In this document: positions 42,554 to 51,623 of the stretch, piece after piece
Layout: every line of letters starts with the position of its first letter
How positions within the stretch are numbered: position 1 is the first letter of the stretch
Assembly (NCBI GenBank): GCA_047602465.1
Contig: JASGHF010000001.1
Span: 1,240,001-1,304,000 of the forward strand
Source: JADZAI01 sp047602465
GTDB lineage: Bacteria > Pseudomonadota > Alphaproteobacteria > Micropepsales > Micropepsaceae
DNA: 64,000 bases
Direction of reading: 5' to 3'
Program-made: the position numbers and the translations under genes
Notes under the pieces: model-generated
The model's input: only the letters and a program-made list of their open reading frames with translations
Databases searched by the model: none
What the model was told of the DNA's origin: nothing

Positions 42554-44195
42554 GCTGTCCTTTGTTCGCCCTGCCCTGCTGAGCCTCCTGCTCGCCGCCC
42601 CCGCTGCGGCGGCCGAGCGGGTCTATGACCTGACCATCGGCGAGGTGAGCGTCACCGTCGACGGCAAGACCTATGACAGGCTGGCGATCAACGGGTCGAT
42701 CCCCGGGCCGCTGCTGAGCTTCACCGAGGGCGACGAGGCGGTGATCCGCGTGACCAACACGCTGGACGAGCCGACCTCGCTACACTGGCACGGGCTGAAG
42801 CTGCCGGGGAAGATGGACGGGGTGACGGGTTTCAACGGCTATCCCGGCATCGGACCCGGCGAGACGTTCGAGTACCGCTTCACCATCCGCCAGAGCGGCA
42901 CCTACTGGTATCATTCGCATACCGGGCTGCAGGAGCAGGACGGCATCTATGCGCCGCTGGTGATCGCGCCCAAGGGCGGCGAGACGGTGAAGGCGGACCG
43001 CGACCATGTCGTGATGCTGTCGGACATTCACCCGGAGCGCGGCGAGCGCATCCTGAGGAATCTGAAGGTCGACCCCGGCTATTACAATTACGGCAAGCGG
43101 ACGCTGGGCGACTTTTTCCGCGACGTGGACCGCGATGGTCTTAGCGCCGCGCTGAAAGACAGGCTCGAGTGGGGCGAGATGCGGATGGACCCGACCGATC
43201 TGCAGGACGTGACGGGCTATACCTATCTCATCAACGGGCATTCGGCGGCGGCGAACCAGACGCTGAAATTCAATCCCGGCGAGAAAGTGCGGCTGCGCTT
43301 CATCAACGGCAATGCGATGTCGTTCATGGATGTGCGCATCCCGGGCCTGAAGATGATCGTCATCGCGGCCGACGGGAGCCCCGTGCAGCCGGTGCCGGTG
43401 GACGAATTCCGCATGGGGATCGGCGAGACCTATGACGTCATCGTCATTCCCGACGGCGACAAGGCGTACACGATCTTCGCCGAGGCGATCGACCGCTCGG
43501 GCTTCGTGCGGGCGACATTGTCTCCGCGCGAGGGCATGGAAGCCGAGGTGCCGGAAATGCATCCGCGCGCGCTGCTGACCATGGAAGACATGGGCGCGGC
43601 GCATGCCGGGATGGATCACGGCGGCGGAGGCCACGACATGGCGGGCATGGACCATGCCGCCATGGGGCATGAGGGGCATGGCGGGGCGATGGACCCCGAG
43701 GTCGCGAAAGAAGCGATTGCGCGCGGCTGGGCGTCGGGTGCGCCGCCGGAGAGCAAGGTGCTGTCCTATGAGGATCTGAAGGCGCTGGTGCCCAATGCCG
43801 ATGTGCGCCCGCCGGTGCGCGAGATCACCGTGACGCTGGGCGGCAATATGGAACGCTATACCTGGCTGCTGAACGGCAAGGCGTTCGAGGACAGCGATCC
43901 GATCCTGCTGAATTATGGCGAGCGGGTGCGCATCACCTATGTCAACGAGACGATGATGGCGCATCCGATGCATCTGCACGGGCCGCATGTTCTGGCCGAG
44001 AACGGCCAGCCGCCGGAGCGGATGCCGACCAAGCATGTCGTCATCGTGCCGCCGGGGCGGACGGTGAGCGTGCTGCTGACCGCCGACGAGCCGGGCGACT
44101 GGGCGCTGCATTGTCACCTGCTGGACCACATGGTGAGCGGGATGATGGCGAAGGTGTCGATCCCGTCTCCCGATCCGGCGCCGGTGACGCGATGA
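42552..44195 (+). CDS. copA: Copper-resistance multicopper oxidase CopA
   Basis: A periplasmic multicopper oxidase of about 547 residues that oxidises or binds Cu(I). The signal peptide is MLSFVRPALLSLLLAAPAAA. Copper ligand motifs are in order: HWHGLKLP, YWYHSHTGLQEQDGIY, HPMHLHGPHV and HCHLLDHMVSGMM. A Met/His-rich loop (GMDHGGGGHDMAGMDHAAM) is typical of CopA. The ATG at 42552 begins the signal peptide but falls inside the operator. The stop overlaps copB as ATGA. Confidence 0.95.
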   Translation: MLSFVRPALLSLLLAAPAAAAERVYDLTIGEVSVTVDGKTYDRLAINGSIPGPLLSFTEGDEAVIRVTNTLDEPTSLHWHGLKLPGKMDGVTGFNGYPGIGPGETFEYRFTIRQSGTYWYHSHTGLQEQDGIYAPLVIAPKGGETVKADRDHVVMLSDIHPERGERILRNLKVDPGYYNYGKRTLGDFFRDVDRDGLSAALKDRLEWGEMRMDPTDLQDVTGYTYLINGHSAAANQTLKFNPGEKVRLRFINGNAMSFMDVRIPGLKMIVIAADGSPVQPVPVDEFRMGIGETYDVIVIPDGDKAYTIFAEAIDRSGFVRATLSPREGMEAEVPEMHPRALLTMEDMGAAHAGMDHGGGGHDMAGMDHAAMGHEGHGGAMDPEVAKEAIARGWASGAPPESKVLSYEDLKALVPNADVRPPVREITVTLGGNMERYTWLLNGKAFEDSDPILLNYGERVRITYVNETMMAHPMHLHGPHVLAENGQPPERMPTKHVVIVPPGRTVSVLLTADEPGDWALHCHLLDHMVSGMMAKVSIPSPDPAPVTR

Positions 44196-44902
44196 TCGCA
44201 GCGCTTCTGATGGCCGCCGCGATGGGCGCACATGAGGAGCATGGCGCCGCTTCAGCGCCGGTTCATGCGGGCCATGACAGCTTCACCTACTGGATGGTGC
44301 GGCTGGAGGCCGATTTCGGCCGCGCCGACGATGCCGATGCATGGGGCTGGGATGCGGAAGCGTGGATCGGCACCGATGCGCGGAAGTTTCGTCTGACGAC
44401 GACGGGCGAGGCGCATGACGGCCACATCGAGACGGCGGAGATCGAGGCGCTCTACTCTGTGCCGGTCTCGGACTTTTTCGAGGCGAAGATGGGCGTTCGC
44501 TATGACGTCGAGCCGGAGGGGCGCGCCTATCTGACGGCAGGCGTGATCGGGCTGGCGCCCTATTTCTTCGAGACCGACGCGGCGCTGTACCTCAGCGAGG
44601 ATGGCGATCTGTCGGCGCGGCTGACGCAGGAGTTCGATCTGCTGCTGACGCAGACGCTGGTGCTGACGCCGGAGGTGGAGATCGAGGCCTTCGCGCGCGA
44701 TGTGCCGGAACTGGGCATCGGGGCGGGGTTTTCCAGCGTGACGGCGGAGCTGACGCTGCGCTGGGAGATCACGCGCAAGTTCGCGCCGTTCGTGCGGCTG
44801 GAATATGAGCGCGCGCTGGGCGAGACCGCCGGGATCGCGCGGGCGGCGGGCGAGGACGTGGAAACGACATCGGTGCGCGCAGGTCTGCGCGTCTGGTTCT
44901 GA
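44192..44902 (+). CDS. copB: Copper resistance protein CopB
   Basis: A 236-residue outer-membrane protein. After a short signal-like start and a His-rich GAHEEHGAASAPVHAGHD segment, the CopB family pattern follows: YWMVRLEADFGRADDADAWGWDAEAWIG, with alternating beta-strands ending in the aromatic VRAGLRVWF. It probably forms a small beta-barrel that handles copper with CopA. It starts at ATG 44192, overlapping the copA stop. Confidence 0.92.
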   Translation: MIAALLMAAAMGAHEEHGAASAPVHAGHDSFTYWMVRLEADFGRADDADAWGWDAEAWIGTDARKFRLTTTGEAHDGHIETAEIEALYSVPVSDFFEAKMGVRYDVEPEGRAYLTAGVIGLAPYFFETDAALYLSEDGDLSARLTQEFDLLLTQTLVLTPEVEIEAFARDVPELGIGAGFSSVTAELTLRWEITRKFAPFVRLEYERALGETAGIARAAGEDVETTSVRAGLRVWF

Positions 44903-44913
44903 AGGAGAGTGAC

Positions 44914-45399
44914 ATGCGGTTCGCATTGGTGATTTCGGCGGCGCTGCTGGCCGTGCCAGCCATGGCGCAGGGCCATGAGGGTCATGGCGGCGGACATGAA
45001 GGCCATGACATGGGCGCGATGGAGGACACCTCGCGCTTCGGTGCGCCGGGCGATGCCGCCAAGGCCAGCCGCACGGTGACGGTGAAGGCGACGGAGATCG
45101 CCTATGACCTCGCCAGGCTGGACGTGAAGGCGGGTGAGACGATTTTGTTCGTGCTGGAGAATGACGGGACGCAGGACCACGAGCTGGGCGTGGGCGACGA
45201 TGCGTTCTTCGCAGCGCACGCCAAGATGATGGCCGACATGCCAGGCATGAAGCACGACATGCCGAACATGGTGACGGCGAAGCCCGGCGCGAAAGCTCAG
45301 TTCGCCTGGACGTTCAGCAAGGCGGGCACGTTCAGATTCGCCTGCTCGATGCCGGGGCATAGCGAGCTGGGCATGACGGGGCCGATCGCCGTCGAATGA
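44914..45399 (+). CDS. Periplasmic cupredoxin-domain copper protein
   Basis: 161 residues. The signal peptide (MRFALVISAALLAVPAMA) is followed by a His/Gly-rich stretch (GHEGHGGGHEGHDMG) and a plastocyanin-like domain. The type 1 copper ligands are visible: His in DHELGVGDD, and Cys, His, Met in FACSMPGHSELGM. It belongs to the copper operon, 11 bases after copB, and probably shuttles or buffers periplasmic copper. Confidence 0.9.
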   Translation: MRFALVISAALLAVPAMAQGHEGHGGGHEGHDMGAMEDTSRFGAPGDAAKASRTVTVKATEIAYDLARLDVKAGETILFVLENDGTQDHELGVGDDAFFAAHAKMMADMPGMKHDMPNMVTAKPGAKAQFAWTFSKAGTFRFACSMPGHSELGMTGPIAVE

Positions 45400-45436
45400 C
45401 GGAACGCTCTGCCCCCCCCTGCCGTTGTAAAGTGAG

Positions 45437-45459
45437 GCGGGCGCGTCGGCCGCGCCCGC
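45437..45459. terminator. Hairpin after the copper operon
   Basis: A 9-bp GC stem GCGGGCGCG / CGCGCCCGC around TCGGC, between the cupredoxin stop and the SDR start. There is no long T-run, so it may only weaken read-through. Confidence 0.5.
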
Positions 45460-45483
45460 ATCCTCATTTCACGGGAGCGGGCC

Positions 45484-46479
45484 ATGGCACGGCTGCAGAA
45501 GCGGAACTTCGCGAACAAGGGCGAGGCCAAGGCGGAAAGCCAGCGCGGCCTGCAGCGGCGCGCCGACGCCAAGGCGCGCAAATCCCCGAAAGCCAAATCC
45601 TCAAAGAAGGCCGTGCAGGCGGGCAATCATGACTATCCCGCCCCGCCCTTTCCCGAACAGCACCTGACCAAGCCGGGGCTGGAATCCAATCTCGATCCGG
45701 CGCCGATGTACGACAACCCGCACTATCAGGGTTCCGAAAAGCTGAAGGATATGGTCGCCATCGTCACCGGCGGCGACAGCGGCATCGGGCGATCGGTCGC
45801 GGTGTTCTTCGCGCGCGAGGGCGCGGATGTCGCGATCGTCTATCTGGACGAGGACAGCGACGCCGAAGACACCAAGGCGGCCGTCGAGGCGGAGGGTCGG
45901 CGCTGCATCATCATCGCGGGCGACGTGGCCGATCCGGCGTTCTGCAAGAACGCGGTGGCGCGCACGCTGGAGGTGTTCGGCAAGATCGACATCCTGGTGA
46001 ACAACGCGGCGTTCCAGCAGCATATCGACAAGATCGAGGACATCTCCGACGCGCATTTCGACATGACGCTGAAGACAAATCTCTACGGCTATTTCTACAT
46101 GGCGCGCGAGGTGACGCCGCATCTGCCCAAGGGCGGGTCGATCATCAATACCGGGTCGATCACCGGGATCGACGGATCGAAGCAGCTGCTCGATTATTCG
46201 ATGACCAAAGGCGGCATCCATGCCTTTACGCGGGCGCTGTCGGGCCAGCTGGCGGAGCGCGGCATCCGTGTGAACGCCGTCGCGCCGGGGCCGGTCTGGT
46301 CGCCGCTGAACCCGGCGGAGAAGACGCCCGAGCAGGTGTCGACGTTCGGCGAGACGAGCGTGATGAAGCGTCCGGCGCAGCCCGAAGAGATCGCTCCGGC
46401 CTATGTGTTTCTCGCCGCGCCCTGCTGCTCCAGCTACATCACGGGCGAGATCCTGCCGATCATCGGCGGCTATGAATGA
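45484..46479 (+). CDS. SDR family oxidoreductase with basic N-terminal extension (YghA-like)
   Basis: A 331-residue short-chain dehydrogenase. A Lys/Arg-rich tail of ~50 residues precedes the Rossmann core. Motifs are AIVTGGDSGIGRSVAVFF, VNNAAFQQH, the catalytic Ser and YSMTKGGIHAF (Tyr/Lys), and NAVAPGPVWSPL. It resembles the YghA/YhdF group. The basic extension is unusual in length and could bind nucleic acid or a membrane, but that is a guess. The stop is adjacent to the convergent topoisomerase gene. Confidence 0.92.
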   Translation: MARLQKRNFANKGEAKAESQRGLQRRADAKARKSPKAKSSKKAVQAGNHDYPAPPFPEQHLTKPGLESNLDPAPMYDNPHYQGSEKLKDMVAIVTGGDSGIGRSVAVFFAREGADVAIVYLDEDSDAEDTKAAVEAEGRRCIIIAGDVADPAFCKNAVARTLEVFGKIDILVNNAAFQQHIDKIEDISDAHFDMTLKTNLYGYFYMAREVTPHLPKGGSIINTGSITGIDGSKQLLDYSMTKGGIHAFTRALSGQLAERGIRVNAVAPGPVWSPLNPAEKTPEQVSTFGETSVMKRPAQPEEIAPAYVFLAAPCCSSYITGEILPIIGGYE

Positions 46480-47508
46480 TCAGCCCGACCTTATGACGGC
46501 GGCGAGGAGTTCGACGCGGGCGGTGTCGGACCTGATCGCCGGCCGGCGTTTGGCGATGCGCTGAAGGCGGCCGGTTTCGAAGGCCTCGACCACCGCGCCG
46601 TGGACGTAGGATTTGCGCGCTATGGCGGGCGTGTTGGCGAGTTCTTCGGCCGCCAGCGTCACCGCCGCCTTGATCTGGCGTTTGCGCCCGGCGGCTGAGG
46701 GCGACGGATCTTCGGCGGCGAGATGGCCGGCGACGAGGCTGGAGCCGAGCAGGGTGCGAAAGTCTTTCAGGCTGATCGAACTGCCGGCGATATCTTTCAG
46801 ATAGGCGTTGACGTCGCCCGCGCGGAGCCGGGCGACCGTTTCGTCGGCGCGGCGGTACTGGAAGAGATGGCGGCCCGGCAGCGCCATGAGGCGGCGGAGC
46901 GCGCTGCAGAGCCGGGGCGCGATGGCGCAGCGCTCGATGTCCTTGCCGCCCTTGCCGCGAAAGGCGAGGCGGATACTGCCGCCCTTGATTTCGACATTGC
47001 GCTTCAGCAGCGTCGCCGCGCCGCGATGGCCGCGTTCGGCCTCGGAGCGTTCGCCGCCCGCGCGGATGGCGGTGCGGGCGATCAGATCGACGCAGGCCGC
47101 CAGCGCCACCAGCTTCGGCACGCCGGGCGATTGCAGGTCGCGCTTCAGCGCACGGCGGATGCGCGGGAGGGCGGCGGCGATGCGCGCGAGGCGGCGCGCC
47201 TTGGCCCCTTCGCGCACCGCGACCCATTCGGGATGATAGCGGTATTGCGGCCTGCCATCGGCGTCGATGCCGACGGCCTGGAGATGCGCCCTGGGGTCGG
47301 CGGCGTAGCGCACATCGGCATAGGCGGGCGGCATGGCGAGGGCGTTCAGGCGATCGATCACCGCAGGGGCGGTGATGCGCCTGCCGGACGCTGCGTGAAA
47401 CGACCAGCCCTCGCCGCGCCTGCGGCGGGTGATGGCGAGGCCCTCGCGCGTGCCCGCCACGAGGCCGAGACGGCGCATCAGGCGGGCATTCGGGGCGCGA
47501 TCGGACAT
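46480..47508 (-). CDS. DNA topoisomerase IB
   Basis: A 342-residue poxvirus-like/bacterial topoisomerase IB that relaxes supercoils through a 3'-phosphotyrosine. The N-terminal domain is followed by the catalytic domain with RIRRALKRDL, FRGKGGKD, the core Arg region DVNAYLKDIAGSSISLKDFRTL, and the Tyr in ARKSYVHGAVVEAF. Its start MSDRAPNARL is at ATG 47508. A tRNA-His gene lies immediately upstream on the same strand. Confidence 0.93.
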   Translation of the reverse strand: MSDRAPNARLMRRLGLVAGTREGLAITRRRRGEGWSFHAASGRRITAPAVIDRLNALAMPPAYADVRYAADPRAHLQAVGIDADGRPQYRYHPEWVAVREGAKARRLARIAAALPRIRRALKRDLQSPGVPKLVALAACVDLIARTAIRAGGERSEAERGHRGAATLLKRNVEIKGGSIRLAFRGKGGKDIERCAIAPRLCSALRRLMALPGRHLFQYRRADETVARLRAGDVNAYLKDIAGSSISLKDFRTLLGSSLVAGHLAAEDPSPSAAGRKRQIKAAVTLAAEELANTPAIARKSYVHGAVVEAFETGRLQRIAKRRPAIRSDTARVELLAAVIRSG

Positions 47509-47562
47509 GGATCACCTAACGGCGATCCGGCGTCATTGTTCCGCGCTGTGCGATGGGAGCGA

Positions 47563-47639
47563 TGGTACCGCCTCCCCGGCTCGAACGGGGGACCCCCGGT
47601 TCCACAAACCGGTGCTCTAACCAACTGAGCTAAGGCGGC
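47563..47639 (-). tRNA. tRNA-His (anticodon GTG)
   Basis: 77 nt including encoded CCA. The acceptor stem starts with a G1-U72 pair, the discriminator is A73, the D arm has AGCTCAGTTGGTTAGAGC, the anticodon loop is TTTGTGG, and the T arm is GTTCGAGCC. No G at -1 is encoded (the base before is T), as expected for the alphaproteobacterial tRNA-His described with Caulobacter-type HisRS. Confidence 0.95.
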
Positions 47640-47792
47640 ACGCTTTCGCGAGCGCGCGTTTTAGGGCCGCCGCGCCCGGGGCGCAAGACGCGAGACGCCG
47701 GCATTAACTACGGATTCGGCCATTCATTGGCCGTTCGGGCCAGGGATGCCTAAACTTGAAGCGAATCGGCCCCGTGCGGGCCTGAGGGGTTT

Positions 47793-49589
47793 ATGAGCCG
47801 GTCGTTCCAGGAGAGCGTCGCCCAGATCGCCGCTGCGACACAGCCTTGCTGGCTGTGGGACGCGGCGCGCCGGCGCGTGGCGTTCGCGAACGAGGCGGGG
47901 GTCGCGCATTTCGGCGAGACGCGGCTGGAAGACCTGCAGGACCGCCGTTTCGGCGCGGACGAGCCGGCGGCGCGGATGACCGGCGAGCCGGCCATGCTGA
48001 GCGACGGGCGGCCCGGCCTGATCGTCACGGCGGGCGCGCCGTCGGCCAAGGCGCGGCTGGCGCCGGCGGACCTGTTCGGCGCGGCCCCGGCGGCGCTGGC
48101 GGTGTTCGACATGAGCGGCCAGAGGCTGGTCGCCAATGCCGAGGCGAATGAGTTGCTGCTGCCGGGCGAGCTGGGGATCGTCTTTTCCTCGCCCTATACG
48201 GCGGCGGAATTTCTGAGCGCGATCGAGGCGAAGCCCGTGCTGACGCGCACCATGGGGGTTTCGACGCGCCATGGCCTGCGCCGGTGCCGCGTGCAGGCCA
48301 AGCGCCTGGGCGAGGACCAGGCGGCGCAGATCGTCATCGCGTTCGAGGATGTCGAGGACCGGCTGGCGCTGGAGGCGGCGCGGGCCGCCGTGCAGCCGGT
48401 GAAGATCGTCGAGGTGGAAACCCCTGCCCCGGCCGCGCCGGTTGCGGCGGCGGCGCCGGCAACCGCGCCGGAGCCGCAGCCCGTGATCGTCGCGGCGCCG
48501 AGCGCGGCGCTGGAAGAGGTGGTGGCGGCGTTGTCGGACCCCGCGCTGGCGGCGGATGCGGCGGGGCGGGTGATCGCGATGAACACGCGGGCCGCGCATC
48601 TGCTGGGCGAGAGCGCCAAGGGCGAGCCGCTGCTGAACATGCTGCCGCCGGACCTGAAAGCCGACGCCGTCGCCTATATCGCGGCGAGCGGGGCGCGGGG
48701 GATCGAGCGGGCGCTGGAAGACGGACGCGAGACGCGCATCCACAGGGGCGCCGACAGCGTGCCGGTGCGGGCGGCCTTCGCGCGCCTCGCGACCGGGGAA
48801 ATCCTGGTCCAGTTCCACGACCTGACCGCGGCGCGCAACGCGGAAGAGGCGCTGCGCCGGGCGCGCGAGGAGGCGGAGATCGCCTCGCAGCACAAGACGG
48901 AGTTCCTGGCCAAGATCAGCCATGAGCTGCGGACGCCGCTGAACGCGATCATCGGTTTCGCCGAGATCATGGAGCAGGCGCGGCTCGGCCCCATCGGCAA
49001 CGTGAAATACGAGGGCTATGTCCACGACATCCGCGAGAGCGGCAACCTGCTGCTGAGCCTGATCAACGATCTGCTGGATCTGTCGAAGGCGGAGTCGGGG
49101 CGTATCGAACTCGATCCCGATGCCGTCGAAATCCGCCCGATCGTGATGAGCGTGCTGAGCCTGCTTTCGCCGCTGGCCGACAAGAGCGGCGTGACGCTGT
49201 CGGCGAGCATTCCGAAGGACATGCCGGCCATCGTCGCGGATGAGCGGAGCCTGAAGCAGATCCTGCTGAACCTCGCGGGCAACGCGATCAAATTCTCCGG
49301 CGAGGATGCGGGCGAGGTGGTCGTCGCGGCGCGCATGGATGCGGCGGGCGCGGTGCATATCGAGGTCAGCGACAACGGCCCCGGCATGGACGGCGAGGAG
49401 CTGAAGCGCGCGATGGAGCCTTACCGGCGCACGCGATCAGGGCGCGGGCGCGAGGGCACGGGGCTTGGCCTGCCGCTGGCGCGCGCGCTGGTGGAAGCCA
49501 ACAAGGCGCAATTCGCGATCCTGTCCGAACCGGGGCGCGGCACGATGGTGCGGCTGACCTTCCCGAGCGCGCTGGTGCTGGCGGGCTAA
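47793..49589 (+). CDS. PAS-domain sensor histidine kinase (PleC/DivL-like, soluble)
   Basis: 598 residues without a clear membrane segment. Two PAS-like regions precede the kinase core; a Pro/Ala linker (ETPAPAAPVAAAAPA) separates them. The HisKA domain has KISHELRTPLNAIIGFAEIM with His377. The N box is ILLNLAGNAIKF, the G1 box SDNGPGMDGEEL and the G2 box GREGTGLGLPLARALV. The dimerisation region ERxGPIGNxKYxGYVxDIRESG-like pattern resembles PleC/DivJ-family cell-cycle kinases. No response regulator is adjacent. The 3' end overlaps the AsmA gene by 4 bases. Confidence 0.9.
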   Translation: MSRSFQESVAQIAAATQPCWLWDAARRRVAFANEAGVAHFGETRLEDLQDRRFGADEPAARMTGEPAMLSDGRPGLIVTAGAPSAKARLAPADLFGAAPAALAVFDMSGQRLVANAEANELLLPGELGIVFSSPYTAAEFLSAIEAKPVLTRTMGVSTRHGLRRCRVQAKRLGEDQAAQIVIAFEDVEDRLALEAARAAVQPVKIVEVETPAPAAPVAAAAPATAPEPQPVIVAAPSAALEEVVAALSDPALAADAAGRVIAMNTRAAHLLGESAKGEPLLNMLPPDLKADAVAYIAASGARGIERALEDGRETRIHRGADSVPVRAAFARLATGEILVQFHDLTAARNAEEALRRAREEAEIASQHKTEFLAKISHELRTPLNAIIGFAEIMEQARLGPIGNVKYEGYVHDIRESGNLLLSLINDLLDLSKAESGRIELDPDAVEIRPIVMSVLSLLSPLADKSGVTLSASIPKDMPAIVADERSLKQILLNLAGNAIKFSGEDAGEVVVAARMDAAGAVHIEVSDNGPGMDGEELKRAMEPYRRTRSGRGREGTGLGLPLARALVEANKAQFAILSEPGRGTMVRLTFPSALVLAG

Positions 49590-51460
49590 GGCTGCGGCGG
49601 CGATGCGGCGGGCGGGTTCGGGCCGCCCTTCGCGACATAATCCCTGAAGCGGGTGCGCGCAGGCTCGGGCAGAAGCTCGATCGCTTCCAGCGCGACACGG
49701 CCGGACTGCAGCGCGGCATAGAGCATATCCCAGTCGGGCGCGGCGGATGGCGCGGCCCAGCCGCCCGACAGCGCGAACGGCACGGCGAGGCGGCCTTCAT
49801 TGGCGGGATCGCGCACGCCCACGACGTCGCCGGTGAATTGCGGCATGGCGTGGATATCGAGTGTCCGGTTGGGGAGATCGAAGCTGCCCGCCGCGTCGAG
49901 CTTCATGTGATTGGTGACGAGGCGCAGCGAGGTGGAATGCGCGACGCCGGCGCGAAGGTCGAACGCGCCGGAGAGCCGCTTGAAGGCGACGGCGGCGTCG
50001 CCGCCGATGCCGGCAGGGCCGGTTTCGTCGGCGGCGGTGCGCGCCAGTTCCGCCGGGTCGATGCCGTCGAGGCCGCCGTCGATCAGCACGAGATTGACCG
50101 AACCCCAGAGCGAGCGGATGAGGTCCAGCCGCGTCGTGCCGGTGGCGGTGAGATCGAGCTTGACGTTGGCGCGGCCTGTCAGGCCTTCGCCTGCAAAGGC
50201 GGCGGCGAAGGCCGATTGCGCGTCGATGCCTTCCGCCGACAGGGTCAGTCCGAGCTTCGGGACGCCGCTGCCCATCTCGATATTGAGCGTGGCGTTCAGC
50301 ATGGCGGCGTAGGCGAGCGCCTGGTCGATCTGCAGGCGGTAGCCGCCGGCGCGGCCGGTGAGGGTGAAAGCGAGGTTCTGGATGGCGAGGCCGGCGAGAT
50401 CGGCGCTGCGGGCCTTGAGGCGAATATCGGCATCAAAGCCGGTGAGTCCGGAAAGATCGAACGCCGTGTCCTGCCAGCCGACGCCGCTTTCGAGCGGGGT
50501 GAAGCTGACATAGTCGCCGAGGACGAAGCGGTCGACCGAGACCTCGCCGGTGAAATCCGGACGGGTATTCTGGAGGCTGACGGAGAGATTGCCCGCGCCG
50601 GTCATCCCGCCGAGGGCGAAGCGACCTTCGCGCAAGCGCAGGATGCCGGGCGAAGCCTTGACGGCCGCAGAGAGCGAGAGTTCGCCGAAGGCACGGTCGC
50701 CGGGGATCGCCGCCCCGAGAAACGCCGCGAAGGCGCGGGTGGAAGGCGCGCTGACCGAGACGCCGCCTTCGAAACCGAGCGTGGCGATATCGGCAATGCC
50801 GTCGAGCGACCCTTCGGCGAGATCGGAGGAGAACTCGACGCGGAGCGGCACGCGGCCGCCCTGCACCAGCGCATCGCGGCGCTCGATCACCGTGTCGATG
50901 GCGAAGCGGCGTTCGCGGAAACCGATATCGCCGGAGATCGAGAGCGACTGTCCATCGCGCGGCCAGCGCAGGCGCACATCCGCCGCCGCGATCACCACGC
51001 CGCCGACGGTGAGGCGGCTGTCGATGAGGCGCAGGTCGCCGATCGCGAAGGCATCGAACGGCGAAAAGGGCGCTTCGCCGTTTTCGGTCTTGAACCGCCA
51101 GGCGGCGCCGTCGCCGGGGATGAGGATATCGGCGCCTTCCAGCGTCATCGAGGTCGGCTGCGCCTCGCCCTGCAGCAGCGGCAGGAAGGCGACGGCGACG
51201 ACGGCGCGGCGGGCGGTGACGAGCGGCGCGGCATCCGGCCCCTGCCCCGCGCCCAGCGTGATGGCGCCGAGATCGAGCGCCAGTTCAGGCGTGAAGGTGA
51301 GCGAGACGGGCCCCTCGATGTGGAAGGCATGGCCGGTGGCGGCGGTGACGCGCGCCTCGATCGGCCCCTTGAAGCCGGAGACCGGCGCAAAGAGGACCAG
51401 CGCCCCGGCGGCGACGGCGAGTCCAAGGGCCGTGAAGCCCGCAATCTTCCAGAACCGCAT
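49586..51460 (-). CDS. AsmA family protein
   Basis: A 624-residue protein of the AsmA/TamB superfamily, which is thought to move lipids across the periplasm. A membrane anchor (AGFTALGLAVAAGALVLFAP) is followed by a long beta-rich domain with repeated patterns such as GPVSLTFTPELALDLGAI and the C-terminal AsmA repeat (SLRLVTNHMKLDAAGSFDLPNRTLDI). I used ATG 51460; a GTG nine codons upstream at 51487 is possible. No neighbour indicates the substrate. Confidence 0.88.
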   Translation of the reverse strand: MRFWKIAGFTALGLAVAAGALVLFAPVSGFKGPIEARVTAATGHAFHIEGPVSLTFTPELALDLGAITLGAGQGPDAAPLVTARRAVVAVAFLPLLQGEAQPTSMTLEGADILIPGDGAAWRFKTENGEAPFSPFDAFAIGDLRLIDSRLTVGGVVIAAADVRLRWPRDGQSLSISGDIGFRERRFAIDTVIERRDALVQGGRVPLRVEFSSDLAEGSLDGIADIATLGFEGGVSVSAPSTRAFAAFLGAAIPGDRAFGELSLSAAVKASPGILRLREGRFALGGMTGAGNLSVSLQNTRPDFTGEVSVDRFVLGDYVSFTPLESGVGWQDTAFDLSGLTGFDADIRLKARSADLAGLAIQNLAFTLTGRAGGYRLQIDQALAYAAMLNATLNIEMGSGVPKLGLTLSAEGIDAQSAFAAAFAGEGLTGRANVKLDLTATGTTRLDLIRSLWGSVNLVLIDGGLDGIDPAELARTAADETGPAGIGGDAAVAFKRLSGAFDLRAGVAHSTSLRLVTNHMKLDAAGSFDLPNRTLDIHAMPQFTGDVVGVRDPANEGRLAVPFALSGGWAAPSAAPDWDMLYAALQSGRVALEAIELLPEPARTRFRDYVAKGGPNPPAASPPQP

Positions 51461-51623
51461 CAGGGGAACCGTTCCATGGCGCGACACTAGCGTTTGCGGG
51501 ACGCAACGTCAGCCCAATCGAAAAATGAACGAAATCAACATCGTGATGACATTATTGAGAATGGATTGCAGGTAGAAACAGGCGCATGCTAGTGAGCGGG
51601 CCATTCATTGTAAGGAGCGTCCA

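Noticed and set aside
51547..51570. AT-rich TTGAGAATG motif upstream of fbpA as a firm Fur or Irr box
   Set aside because: Only part of a palindrome is present and no consensus fits well; I mention it in the fbpA entry but do not claim it.
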